Made by a program: the position numbers and the translations under genes | Notes under the pieces: generated by a model | The model's database searches: none | Told to the model about the DNA's origin: nothing | Seen by the model: the letters and a program-made list of their open reading frames with translations, nothing else | Assembly: GCA_038503075.1 (NCBI GenBank) | Contig: JBCAML010000003.1 | Coordinates: 2,728,001-2,792,000, forward strand | From: Gyromitra esculenta | Lineage: Eukaryota > Ascomycota > Pezizomycetes > Pezizales > Discinaceae | DNA length: 64,000 bases | Direction: 5' to 3' | Part shown: in pieces, positions 35,601 to 47,333 of the stretch | Layout: each line of letters begins with the position of its first letter | How positions within the stretch are numbered: position 1 is the first letter of the stretch

Positions 35601-38600
35601 TCTTCCATATGGCGGTGGTCAAGCCAAAAGAGTTTGCGACGTATCCCACTAACATCAAGATGCGTTTTGGTATCGGCGTGATCTTGGAGCTTAGGGTATA
35701 AAGTCTCTCTTACAAGGGATGATATTGAGGGGTGCATTCGACGCTGGGTGTCAAGTTGCGCGATCGGGAATTTTTCATTGTTATTGAATCTCTCATTCGC
35801 CAATCTTTCGAATAACGATTCATCCAAGCCGTACTTTTTTCCGCGCTCGCTTTCCATCGATAAGTGGTAGTTTGCTACTTGCGGACGCAATTGTAGATGA
35901 TCTCCAATGAGAATAGCGTGCTGAATTGAGGGCAATAACGCTGTCAATACATGCGCTTCCAAGACCTCGGCGGCCTCTTCGCATATTAAAACCTTTGACG
36001 GGAGACTTCTAAGCAACTCCGAGTTAGTGGCTAGCCCTGTCGTAGTGCATCCAATGACATAGGCTTGCTCAAGACATCGCTTATCAAACTCCCGGTACTG
36101 TTGTTTGAGTGTATTGCTGATTTGCGAGTGTTGGCCTACCGCGTCCTGAAGTTTCTGTTCCACTAAATCACGCATTTCCTTCTCCCAGTAAGCTTTTAGG
36201 CGCGCACGCTCTGGAAGTGACATATTCCAGGGATTCGGAACAGTTCTTGTAGCCTGATCCACCTGGATAAGCTGATTGATCGGTCGATTTGTCGTTAGAA
36301 GTCTGTTTTCGCGGTCACGAAAACCCCGTCCACGAATCCAATTATCAAGTGTCTTTGAAATCGCTGTGTTGTCAACCTTTTTCCAACCTTCTCCCTCATC
36401 TGAGCTATACAAAGCGTCATGGTAAATTGGGTGGGCTATTTCCAGATGGTCCTTCAGTGCTTTCCAGCCGTCAGATTTTGATAGCTGGATGCAAATATCC
36501 GTCATCTCATCTTGGATCGTGTCTAATTCCTGCATGCATGACCAAACCTCTCTTTTTTCCGCTTTTGTCCGTTCCGCTTCTTTACTGATTGCTTGCAGAG
36601 TATGATTTTCCAACAGAGTACTTTTCGATCGACCACCAAGACGCACGACTTGCTTAATTCCATTTTCAAGGAGATCCTCGAGAAACTGGTCAAGTGCATG
36701 ATTGGTGTAGCATCTATTTGGTTGGAAAATCGTAAGCTTCAGAACAAGACAGTGCGCTGAACTCTTAACCAGTCCGAAATTTAGATATACACAAATTTTC
36801 AGGATCACCTACACGCAAATTATTGGGCCAATCTTTGTTACATCTCGGTTCGCAACTAAAATCTTTGCCAGCTGGACTCCAACATAGGATTTCCCGGTCC
36901 CTGGAGGTCCCTGAATGAGAGCGAGTTCGTTCTGTAGCCCGGCAATCAGTGCTTCGCACTGGCCACGATCTAAGGTTGTCTTTGCCTGGAGGTCATGTGT
37001 GGTTACTGGGTTGTCGAGGGAAAAAGTTAAAGATCTTCCACCTTTGGTGATGCATTTGAGATCCAAAGTGGTTCTGTTGCGGACTAAATAGAGAGGTGGA
37101 GGGACTTTTGCAAATACGTCTTCGCGCACACGGAGCATCCGAAATACACTAGCAAGTGATCCAGCTTGAAGTTTCCTCTCCGGCTGGGGAATAATCCATT
37201 TTGTGAAAGGTAAGGTTGGGTTTTGATGAAGACTTTGGAGACATTTGAGAATTGGTTCGAAGGATACGTAGAGAATGCCGGGAAACTCGACCATAATGAG
37301 ATTACTCGAAACACGTCTCTGAGTCAAAGAAATGACTCGAGATTGATCCACCGCACTGTTGGGATCTGCTAAAGAAAGCGTAATCACTGCCCTCTCGTCG
37401 TTAGATGCGAGATCATCGAGGCTGCCTTTAGGTCTGCCAGTCTGAGAGGGGTCGACAGTCCGGGTGGCGTCAATAGTCCGCATAGACACCAAAAAGAAAG
37501 TTGTTTCAGTATCGCTGCTGATCAAGGCTACAAGAGATCCGGATTGTAATTCTTTAGAATCCTTCCAGTATTCCATTCTATTTTTTTTCTTCAATTGGAC
37601 CACTTTCTTGGGTTGGGCAAAGGAAATATCAATTAATAGTCCCTTCTTCCTATCGTATCTGGCTCGCTCCATTTGAGGTCCATCGTAAATCCGGATTCTT
37701 GTCTGACTTTGTCGTTGTACCTTTTTCCTAGCTTTTGCGTCTGTCCCTGTGACAATGATGTTCCAATTATCAACCAGGTGACGGACCCCGTCCCTTAACT
37801 GTCCAGACGTGTCTTCTCTCAAAAGTCGGAATTGAGAATCGAGTAAACGACGAATACCTTGCAGATGGTGTGGCGAATTTGCCCCTTTCAAAGGAAGAAA
37901 TTCATCTCGCTTTGATTTGATCTCGCTTGCAGTCGGCAGTATCTTGATATTGTTAATCAGTTCGAAATCGTTGTCGTGTCTCTTTCCTTCTCTAGAACGG
38001 GCTCCTGGGAGATCTACGGCTAATTGAAACGGCTCAATAACACCTCCACCAGAAAGGGGATTCCTTGAGCTTGCAGATTGAACAGAAGTTATTGAGTCTC
38101 CCATTTGCAGCCTTTCTCTAATTCTCTCAATATCTTGATGCGCTGAGCGGAGGGAAAAGCTCGAATGTGTGTCTTCGTCTTGATCGTAGCAAGCCTGGAG
38201 GTTTCTGACAATTTTCTTGAATTCAGTCTGCACTGCCGCCCCTTGGTTGAGTTTTACGGTATTCAGTAACGCTGCTGCCGTGGCTGCAAGAGCTTCTTCG
38301 AATGCCTTATCGTCCTCCAAACCATATGAATCCTCGGGATTCACCTTAGCCCGCAAAAGGTATCCGCTCACTCTTTGAAAGAAAGTGATTCCACGGCGTC
38401 CGTCATGTCCGTAGATAACGTTGAATATCGTCCCAACTGCTGTCTCGAGAACAAGGGATGACTGCAGTTCTTCGTGGGAAATCAATTGAAGGAACGGAAC
38501 GCAATGGTGTTGAAACATTGGTCTTAGAACGCTGTAGGTTAGGACGAACTCCGATTCAACAATTTGCCGAACCCGTGCGAGGCCTCTTTCGCTCCCGAGA

Positions 38601-39045
38601 TCCTTTACCACAAACTGTTTATTGTTTGCTGATCCGGTTTCCATAATCTTTATCGCACCCTGCAGAAAGGTCGCCATTTGCGCTGGATCAAGGTTTGACG
38701 GAACCCCTTCTCTGCCGAGACCGCGACGCCATTCTAGATATGCTGAAGACTCGGGTCCGCTGCCAGGAGTGTTCGGTCCACCAGGAGTGTTTCCACGACC
38801 ACCTGTTCGTGGAGTGTTGGAATTAGAGGCAGGATTTCCTCGCTTTCTCGGCGTGCTAGGAGATGTATTCTGCGTCCCGGAAGGCCCTGAAGTGGATATC
38901 TCATGCGAGAATTTACATCTGTTGCCGAATCTGCATCTTCCTTTTGCGAAATCGAAACAGGGTTTATTGCTTTACGGCGATTTAGTAACACAAGCCACAG
39001 AGTTCCAACGGGGATGAACAAGTAGATGAATACGTACTTTGACAT
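32686..39045 (-). CDS. NFX1/ZNFX1-type superfamily 1 RNA helicase, SAD-3/Hrr1 family (2003 aa)
   Basis: Six exons: 39045-39038 (8 nt), 38969-36813, 36713-35279, 35214-35115, 35056-32887, 32826-32686. The tiny first exon gives MSN followed by a CCCH finger (CFDFAKGRCRFGNRCKFSH, residues 7-25). A UPF1-like helicase follows: Walker A GPPGTGKS (about 690), then CYTNHALDQFLE, Walker B-like VLICEEAAEV (about 967), GDHLQLRPQV, QRRMHPSIS, TVDNFQGDEAK and NVLLSRARDG. Next is an NF-X1 zinc-finger array with repeated CGH..C and C..C pairs (about 1270-1560). The last splice, a 60-nt in-frame intron, restores an RZ-type finger: HWYYCQNNHPFTVDRCG then CPECGAPVGG. Family members act in RNA silencing: Neurospora SAD-3 in meiotic silencing of unpaired DNA, fission yeast Hrr1 in RNAi heterochromatin, animal ZNFX1 in small-RNA inheritance or antiviral defence. 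Orthology is inferred from architecture. Confidence 0.9.
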
Positions 39046-40276
39046 TCTAACAAAACGAATAGAATATGTTTTGCAGTGCTAGTCTAGTCTAGTCGATAAT
39101 ACTTTGTAGATGATTGCGATGAATATATCCTAGAGCTGTGCTGTTTGAATTCAATAGTGCGTATACGCTGGCATAAAAATTTGTCTTAAAAACAAACAAT
39201 GACGAAAATCAGGAGGAAGAGTGGGGGTGTTAGGTAAAACGCAGAAATTTCCATGCCACTGACCAACAAACCCGATACGGGCATAATCTATAACCAGAGT
39301 CGTCACCATCTAGTCAAAAGCCGCATGCTAGAACGAGCTCCTAAAACAAAGCCTTTGATTGTCCAATAACTATGTTGTGGTTGGCCAAAAGGAGTCTCAA
39401 AAGGGCTATCTTGTGCGACGTTTAGGTATAGCCGCCAAGCGTTGGTTGCCTGAAAGATACATCATGTCATCTACTAGTTAGCTTTGACCAGTTATTCAAT
39501 GTCTGCTTTGCTGTCCATTTTGACAGCATAATTCACGGGTAATATCACTTGAGTTATGGCCTAAGAAGACTGGTCAGTTATAGCGTTATGGGTACCTCTT
39601 AAGCCCAGGACCACCCACTTCCCGAGTTGGGTAATCGATCATTGACCCTTTACCTTCTACTAATTCCCCCCGATGATCCGCTTTTTCAGCTAAGAACGTC
39701 TTTCTATCACATTTCAAAACCCATATACAGCCTCTAGTAGAATTATTGTAGAAAAACAAGGGTAAGCGAACGCTCAAGCAGCCAATACCATTGCCAAACC
39801 CTCTCCGACGAACCCTGGAAGACCAATAAAAGCTTTAGGTCCTGAGTTGTCACAGTTCTACAATATTTCTACTAGAGGCTGTACAGTAAAAAACCTATAC
39901 CCTACGTATTGAGGGGTAGAGATACTATTAAAATTTAATCATACAACGTCACTCGACTTTCATAGCCAAGGAACTAATACGTTTCAGTTCTAGGGATTTT
40001 CACTACTTCTTTCTATAAAATATTATTAGTAATTTGGGGGAAATCTCCGACATTAGTAAGATTTATTGATAATATTTGTTGGTCACATGCGCAATACGCA
40101 TCCTACAAAAAGCATGGATCCAGCTGTAGTCCAATGGGTTATTACATTCACTATAAAACTCGCACTATGGCTATAATTAGTATCTAATAATACTTACATG
40201 TGTCATTAACGTCTTTAACTCTAGCCCCACATATATATAGTTATACTTACTCAGATTCTAACACCTTCCCATCTAA
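39046..40276. other. AT-rich spacer with a MITE
   Basis: Upstream of the helicase gene and downstream of the MFS gene. Apart from the MITE at 39726-39883, no feature recognised. Confidence 0.5.
39726..39883 (+). mobile_element. MITE copy B, 158 bp (Tc1/mariner-like)
   Basis: The terminal inverted repeats TACAGCCTCTAGTAGAA... and its complement pair over 28 bp with one mismatch, and TA flanks both ends. It aligns along its full length to the reverse complement of 30041-30199. It lies about 0.7 kb upstream of the SAD-3-type helicase start. Confidence 0.87.
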
Positions 40277-42199
40277 CTAGCTGGCCTTTTCTGCATCTGT
40301 CGCAGGGACAACTTTCTCACTAGTATTTCCAGCCTCTGGATCTTCTGCCACTGGCTCATTTTTACGCCCTTCCAGGGCAACATCCTTAATGAGAAAACTA
40401 CTTATGAAACAGCATCCAATAAGCGGGCATCCTATGCACATAACGACATGGATTCCCTTCATGTATGCATATATGATAGCGTTCCGTTCAGAGTCTGAAA
40501 TATTATTTGCAGTAGTAAACTGTAGTGCTGTCTGCGGCGTTACCGTGCTTGGGATATTTGAGAGTAAGATATTGTTTACAATAGCGGAGAATGCTGAGCA
40601 ACGTCAGTATAAATCGTACTGCTCTAGAAATCTAACCAGAGAAGGACATACCAGCCAAGCCAACTGCACCACCAACGGTTCTCAGGAAGTTTCGGAGGCC
40701 AGTAGCTACGGCACGATCCTCTTTACGCGAATTTGCCAATAATACAATCATTCCTAGATTAAAGGTGAGTGAGTAATCGAGCCTCCCCTTAGCATATTCC
40801 AAAGACAGGACACAAACCTGGCTGAAAGCAGAACCCAATACCGATACCTTCAAAAATCTGTGTTATGACCATTATAGCTATAGGGCTCGTTCTATGCAAT
40901 GCGATTCTTCCTCCAGCGCCAGCCGTCCATAGCAGATAGCCCGTCCTTATCACATTATTGTATTTACCAACTCGCGCAATAATGACGCCAGAAGACGACG
41001 ATCCAATTGAAGCTGCTAGCAGAAGAGGTAGAATCATCACTCCTGACATTACCGGGGAATAGCCCCGTACATTTTGGTAGTACAGCGGAAGATAGTAGAT
41101 ATCGCTCCAATAAACAATCCCCGTTATGAAGAAATGTGCCAAGATGATCTTGGCAGCTTGTTTCTCGAAAAGCCGAACTGCAAGTTATTTTTTCTTGGTT
41201 TTAGTGATGTGAAAATGGCAGGGGTGTTGGATCGTGAATGGAACGTACGTGGCATGACTGGGACTTTTGCAACTTTCCATTCTACTGCCACAAAGAGGAT
41301 GGCTGCAATCCCACCAATGGTGAGGAGAGATATTACAAGTGGTGAGTTCCATGCATACGTGCTCCCCCCTCCGCTAATTGGGATCTAGTCAAGTTTTAGT
41401 TTCAACTCAGGAATAAATACTTATAGTTCTCGTTTAGAAGTCCCATACCAAGATAAGAAGTACTGCGGTCAAGCTGCAGAATATACCCAACCAGTCGATA
41501 TGTTCAACTTTTTGCTTCCAGTCACCCTCCACAGTAGACTTAGGCAGCATAGTCCCCACGACCGCCGTAGCGAAGCCAGTCAAGATAACGGGTAGCCAGA
41601 AAGTCCATCTCCAGCTTATATTTTCCGAGAATGCGCCGCCAACAAGGGGACCAGCTCCATTCCCTAAGGCAATCATAGTTTCTAAATATCCTTGATATTT
41701 GCCCCTTTCTTTTAGAGTCGTGATATCGCTCACGATGACCATAACCAACGAGTTTATACCGCCAGCCCCGATACCAGATAAAGCTCGAAAGATGAAGAGC
41801 TGAATGCTGCTTTTGGAGAACCCACAAAGCAGGTTGCCAAGGGCGAGCAATCCCATACAGAGAAGCAAGCATGTTTTCCGTCCGAAAATATCAGACATGC
41901 GGCCATTTATGAGGAGAAATGCGGTACTAGCGATGAGGAATGACGTCCCTACCTATGTGCGCGCGTCTCAGTAAATTTGAACCTTACCTTCTAAAAAAAA
42001 AGATGGGAAGTGTAACCCATGAAATTGTGGAGACAGCATCCAGATCTTTCCCGATAACGGGCAACGAAGTCGAGACTGAGGTTTGATCAAAAACAGATAC
42101 GAACAGAGTTAAAGCTAGAGACAAGAATATAATGATGGTGCGCTTCTTTGAAAGTGCATTGGACTGGTCCTGTGTATCTTCCAATGTGTTCCCAGCCAT
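40277..42199 (-). CDS. MFS multidrug transporter, DHA2-like (533 aa)
   Basis: Six exons: 42199-42017, 41952-41449, 41384-41249, 41177-40818, 40753-40652, 40593-40277 (1602 nt; introns 58-71 nt). The protein has a polar N-terminus, then many hydrophobic segments consistent with a 14-helix drug:H+ antiporter. Recognisable segments are FVSVFDQTSVSTSLPVI (helix 1), ISWVGTSFLIASTAFLL, GRMSDIFGRKTCLL (the MFS motif A loop), FRALSGIGAGGINSL, GAGPLVGGAFSENISWRWTF and LRNFLRTVGGAVGLA. The tail is acidic/polar (EDPEAGNTSEKVV). Family members export toxins, drugs or secondary metabolites at the plasma membrane. There is no biosynthetic cluster beside it, so the substrate is open. Confidence 0.88.
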
Positions 42200-43180
42200 T
42201 GCAGCAGCTTTGACGAAATCTCCAAACTACCCTTTGGAGGATACCACTGACATAGATTCCAGAACAAATCCCAAGGAGCACGCGAGAGAGAAGGCCAAGC
42301 AGGCAAGCGAGACTTCATGGTATGGCATGGATAACCAAGTAACCTTTATTTAAGCCAAAAGAACTGGCTTGGCACTGGAAACGGGCTTGCATTGATGATC
42401 CCGGGTAGACGGCTGCCGTCTCAGTCAATGTTGATTCTTGACTCATGGATGGAATCTCGGGAAATTCGGTTTCTGGCAGTGTGAGTTATCTCTTGCGCTG
42501 TGCTTGGAGACTGTCAAAGATGGCAACCTCGATCAGGTAGATAAATTGACGATCTTGCTGTATTGAGGAGTTTCCTATCCGGATATGGGGTTGAAATGAG
42601 GCCTTGCGCTCGGCCACCAAACTAGTTGGCAGCTTTACCAGCGCAAGGGATACTATACAATGCCAGCTTGGTGGTCTGAGACACTGGAATATTAGAATTT
42701 ACGACATTGGTGAGCCTGGGTATCTGACTCGAGCTTGATCTTTGCGGATATCAACAGCTATCTTCAACCTTTTAGAGGGTTGGCCAACTTCGGAATTATC
42801 CGACATCCGACATCCGACCCATGTCCATTTTGTATCTCCGGGCAGGGGTTTATCTCCGCAAACCAACATCTGAATTACTGGGCCAATCTAGGCTAGACTG
42901 AAGAACTTTAGATGGCAATCCCTACGATCTCGATGTCAGATAGACCCCCAGTTTCATTTCCAAGTTTATACAGCATCCCGAAGACTCATAGTTTATATGA
43001 CGGCCCGGCACAGCGGATAGCCTACCCCCCACCAATCTCCTGCGTATTAGGCTCTTAATGGGTATGTCATTTGATCTGGATAAGTTTTTTCGATCATGCA
43101 AATCTGGTCATTGATATCCAGCTACCAGTTAAATAACTAAGTCCCCCCCTCAAAATGCCCTCCACAAACTATTGTCCCGT
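42200..43180. other. Intergenic region upstream of the MFS gene
   Basis: No gene or repeat recognised; it separates the MFS 5' end from the 3' end of the DUF6604 gene. Confidence 0.5.
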
Positions 43181-46113
43181 CTACATTATCTCCTCAAGCT
43201 CCGGTTCCGCAAATAGTTTCTTAGGAGGTCTTTTTGCTCCTTCCTTTTCCTTGCCTTTCCCTTTAGACTTCTTACTCCCGCTTTCTTCCGTATTTCCATT
43301 ATTACCTTCATCTTTCGGTTTGAGGACCTTCTTTTTCTCTCCTCTCTCCTCCCAACCTTTCAACCTCGATGGCGGCATGGGGAGTAAATACTGGTCGATA
43401 GTGACACCAGATAATACACGATCCGCCGCAGCCCGAACTTTTTCCAATACCCTCCTCTGCATCGTCGGATTATGGCCAAAATTCTCCAGGTTTATGATAC
43501 TTCCCGTAATATCAACATCAACATCGCTGGGTATTCCAGACACATTCCTGGTTGCCAGTTGCTCAAACTCGTCCTTGACCGCGTAATATACTGCCTTATG
43601 TGTTGCAGTAGCTAAACCCCAAGCTCTCCAAAGATCAACTCTACCAATTGGGACCTCTCCATTGAAATCGAAATACAGCGTTTCGCAAACTTTATCTAAA
43701 AGCTGGGCAGGTGATAAGGAGTGCAGAATCTGGTGCTTCTTCTTCGAATTCCGTTCCAGATTCCGTATGTCTTTCTCGAGACCCAAAGCAGACTTTTCAA
43801 TCCAATCGTATGCCCGGCCTTTCAGTTGATATTCATCGACAACGACTGCATGCAGAGTTGAGATCACGGAGGGCAATGCAAGTTTCTCTATCGAAGCCCG
43901 GTTGGGCCCTGTAGGTTTGCGGTGATCTCGGTCGGAGACCAATGTTGAAACATCACGATGTGACGAAAGGGCAAGGCGCTTCCGGAAGTTGGCGATAGGA
44001 CGCTGGCCTGAAAAGACTTGTTGACCGAATGCATCGCAGAGCAGTTCAACCAGAGGGTTGACTGCGAGATTCTTTGCGCCCACCACGACGCTGGAAATGT
44101 GTAAAAGAAAGTTGTAGAGATGCAGGAAAGTAATCAAGGAATAGGAGGCGGTGCCAGATGCAACCCTGAACATTTGTACCGAGACTAAAAGTAAATCATC
44201 CCTGTTAGCTTGATATATTCTACTTGTAGTCGGGACGGGTCGGGATTGCAGACCTTCTGCGTAAACAAGTCCAAGGTGCCACGGATTCTCACTTAGAAAA
44301 TCCTCTCTAACATCAGGAAACCTAATACTGTCGAATTTTCCACTGGATTTAAACTCAGCGAATCTCTTCCAATCATCCATATCATTTCCCAGAAACGTCA
44401 ATGTCTTCGCTATTATATCTGTACCGCCCCGGTTACTGAGTTGCAGCCGACTTATCGAGTTACCAATGACTGATTGTTGGTTCTGTATGAACGCAAGGGC
44501 ATGCGAATACTGATATTTCCTCTTCTCAAGCCTCTTCCCAAGCTGAACGCGACAATCGAGAAGAAGTTGCAAGGAAAGCACTAAACGGGTATACATTTTA
44601 CCGCTCTGAATATAAGTGCAGAAAGTGCGATTAAAGGCAGAATCTCCAAGCCGTGGATCCATTGAAGAATGCTTTTGGCTATCAGCGTGTTTGGCGGCCA
44701 TGAGTATATTGAGAAAATACCTGCGCAAGAGTTAGCCCTACTCCCACATTGCAACTAGCCTTCTAGCTAACACTCACTGATTCAAAGGGTATGACTCCTC
44801 CTCCAGCACCTCTATCAGCCGGCTGCTAGCTGTGAGAGTCGAGCCATCAAGGGAGTCTATTTGGAGTAAGTTCTGGAAGCTTTCGTCACGCATGTTGGGT
44901 ACGTCCTCAAATATTTTCCACCGGAAGAAGCAAAGCGTATAAAGAGGAAAGAATAGGGAGAAATCAAGGAGTCGCATCACCCCGGCATCGGCAATCTTCT
45001 TGAGGGGAACATCCCGAAGCAAGGTCTTCAAGAGAGTTGGATAATCTTTAATATGCGGGAACGACACATGAAGGGCAGCCTCCATCTGTCCAACTTGTTC
45101 CAATGCTACCGTAGTGACTAGATCGCCTAATTTAGTACTGCACAGAAAACACTAAGGGCTAGCAACGTACCAACACTAGCGGTCACTAGATCAATTGTTC
45201 CTTTTCCGACTTTGCTCCAAACAGACCTCAAATATGTCCTCATTGAATTCACGTCCACAAAAAAACACCAAACCGCAAAACTTGCCTCTTCGGCAGCATT
45301 GAGGTCTTCCGCGATTCCAGCTTGCTGTTGAGTTTTGGTCTTTTTCCCTTTTCCTGAACTGGGTTTGTTGACAATATCCGCGATCCACTCATTTTGTTTT
45401 TTCCCAGGAGCTGCAGACGAAGACCCGGATTCCTCTAGGCCAAGATCGATATCCTCAATCTAAACCTGTCAGAAAGAGATAACAGTGCAGGGAGGTTACT
45501 GCATTGGCAGATACAAACCTCAAATTCTACAAATCGATTGCTCAGTTTTAAGGGATCTTCTTCCTCTAATTCAGCTCCTTCAGCTTTCTCTTTCTCCCTT
45601 CTCTCTCTTTCTCTCTTTCTTCTATCCTCTTTCCAGCTAGTGCCTCCTAAAATATCAAATGCAGTTTCCAACACTTGAATGAACGCCATATGGCTTTCGT
45701 TCTTTGCTTCCACCTCTACATCTACCTCTAGCTGGTGGTAAAACGATGCAACCATGCGTCTGGCATGGATAACTGAGTCGAATAGCGAGTAGAGACCGCA
45801 GGAGGTACACTAACCTTCGGGGTTGCCGAAGCGATCAGAGTAGATATTCGACAAAGTTTCGTATACTAATAACTGGCTCAGCTGTAGTAGTTGGCGCTGG
45901 CGCCGGCGCCGGCTGTTGATTTTGGCTGTTATTCTTCTTTCCACCCTTTCCACCCTTTCCACCACCCCTTCTCGATTTTAGCTGATTGTTAGGCGGCGGT
46001 GCCGTCTGTTCGGGGGCTACATTAGACACAGTACTGACCAGCCAGCGAACCAACTGGCCGGTGTTTTTCTTGTAGCGCACGTAGGAGGAGCGTAAATTGA
46101 TATCTGTGGACAT
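43181..46113 (-). CDS. DUF6604 domain-containing protein (902 aa)
   Basis: Five exons: 46113-45874, 45809-45519, 45459-45171, 45126-44778, 44720-43181 (2709 nt). The N-terminus, MSTDINLRSSYVRYKKNTGQ then LVRWLVSTVSN, fits the DUF6604 start (S-Y-x-x-Y-K ... WL). A Gly/Lys-rich linker follows, then SLFDSVIHARRMVASFYHQL, a charged RKRERERREKEK stretch and a long mainly alpha-helical body with no enzyme motif. A Lys-rich tail (KKSKGKGKEKEGAKRPPKK) may be a nuclear localisation signal. The function of the family is unknown. The start is the ATG at 46113; the open frame extends upstream only through non-ATG codons. Intron 1 uses a poor donor (GTTATT), and its sequence still resembles parts of the domain in other frames (see findings). 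Confidence 0.75.
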
Positions 46114-47333
46114 TTTTGGTGGATTGAGATTGCGAACTGCTAGCTTGGTTGGCACAGGCCCGTGACGTAACGTCGTACGGCTTCATCTTGATAGATTAGC
46201 GTTCTGGATCCTCCGCGTCGTAACGGCGTTTTATACATGTAGATAACGTAAAAGCGGCTTATAAACTTGTTTGTTAGCTGGTCTGAATCTAAATTGAGGC
46301 AATACTAGGATTCGAAATAGCGTCTGTAATATTACAGAAATACGGTGGAAATTCGTGTCGTCTACCTCTAAAATCACTGAATCTGCACCAATCTAAGCGT
46401 GATGATATCAAATTGACCGCAATCTATATTCGCTTTATAGCATAGTTATCACGGCTGCTCACTCGGCAATTTATCTGCGTTTAGCTTGACTGAAGCATGA
46501 GGGCTTCTAGATAAGCCTTGGAACGGAATGGTGTGATCAACTATGAACTGGGAGACATGTATGAAGCCGTTGGATGTAGAAACCCAGACAATCTATACCG
46601 TTCTTAATGCTCTATATCCCAATCGAAAACTCCGTAGCTATGAAATATAGCCTCAGCTTTACAACCCCCCCCTGATTCGTATACTACATGTATAGCTATA
46701 TCGGTTCTTCTACTGGCACTAAATGAGGCCGGCTATGTCAAACACCCCCCCCAAACGAATATACCTTGTACACTATTCCTATCAAGAATCACAACGAATT
46801 AGCCTCTCGTCACGCTCCACATATCCCCAGGAATCACGTCTCCAAATCCCAATTACTTCCTCTCCAAAAATCAGACTTGCCTTTACGCGATCAGCGCTCC
46901 CCTCTCACCCACCCAGCCCACATCATAACGCCTCCCACAGCCCTATCATGCTCCCACCCCTCCATTTACCCACAGTCTAGCCAGGTTAAACTCCCTCGAA
47001 GGGCAGAAAAACGCTTAGTTCCAGACTGCGAGTGATGGAGAGATGCAGAAAGCGATAAGACGATGAACGGAGCAAGATGAAACAGAAAGGGAGAGAGGGT
47101 CGGAGGGCGGCTATGCTCTCTCCGATGCTAGAGCTCAGGAGTATCTGGATGTCATCATAATTTTGGAGGGCCAGAATCGGAGAGACGTATAAATAAAAAA
47201 ACCAGGACATAGAACCAAGACGTGAAAAAAAAAAAACTCTCCCCAGAAAGGGTGAATCCTACCATAGATATTTATTCCCACCCTTATAACCCTCCATCCC
47301 TCCACCCCCAAGCAGCCCCTGCACTCATAATCT
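46114..47333. other. Intergenic region, no gene seen
   Basis: AT-rich near the DUF6604 5' end and C-rich near 46740-46980. Open frames at 46723-47210 show no domain. Confidence 0.5.

Noticed and set aside
38734..39045. Protein starting MSKYVFIYLFIPVGTLWLVL upstream of the helicase
   Set aside because: It is the unspliced read-through of the 68-nt first intron; splicing yields the CCCH finger of the helicase instead.
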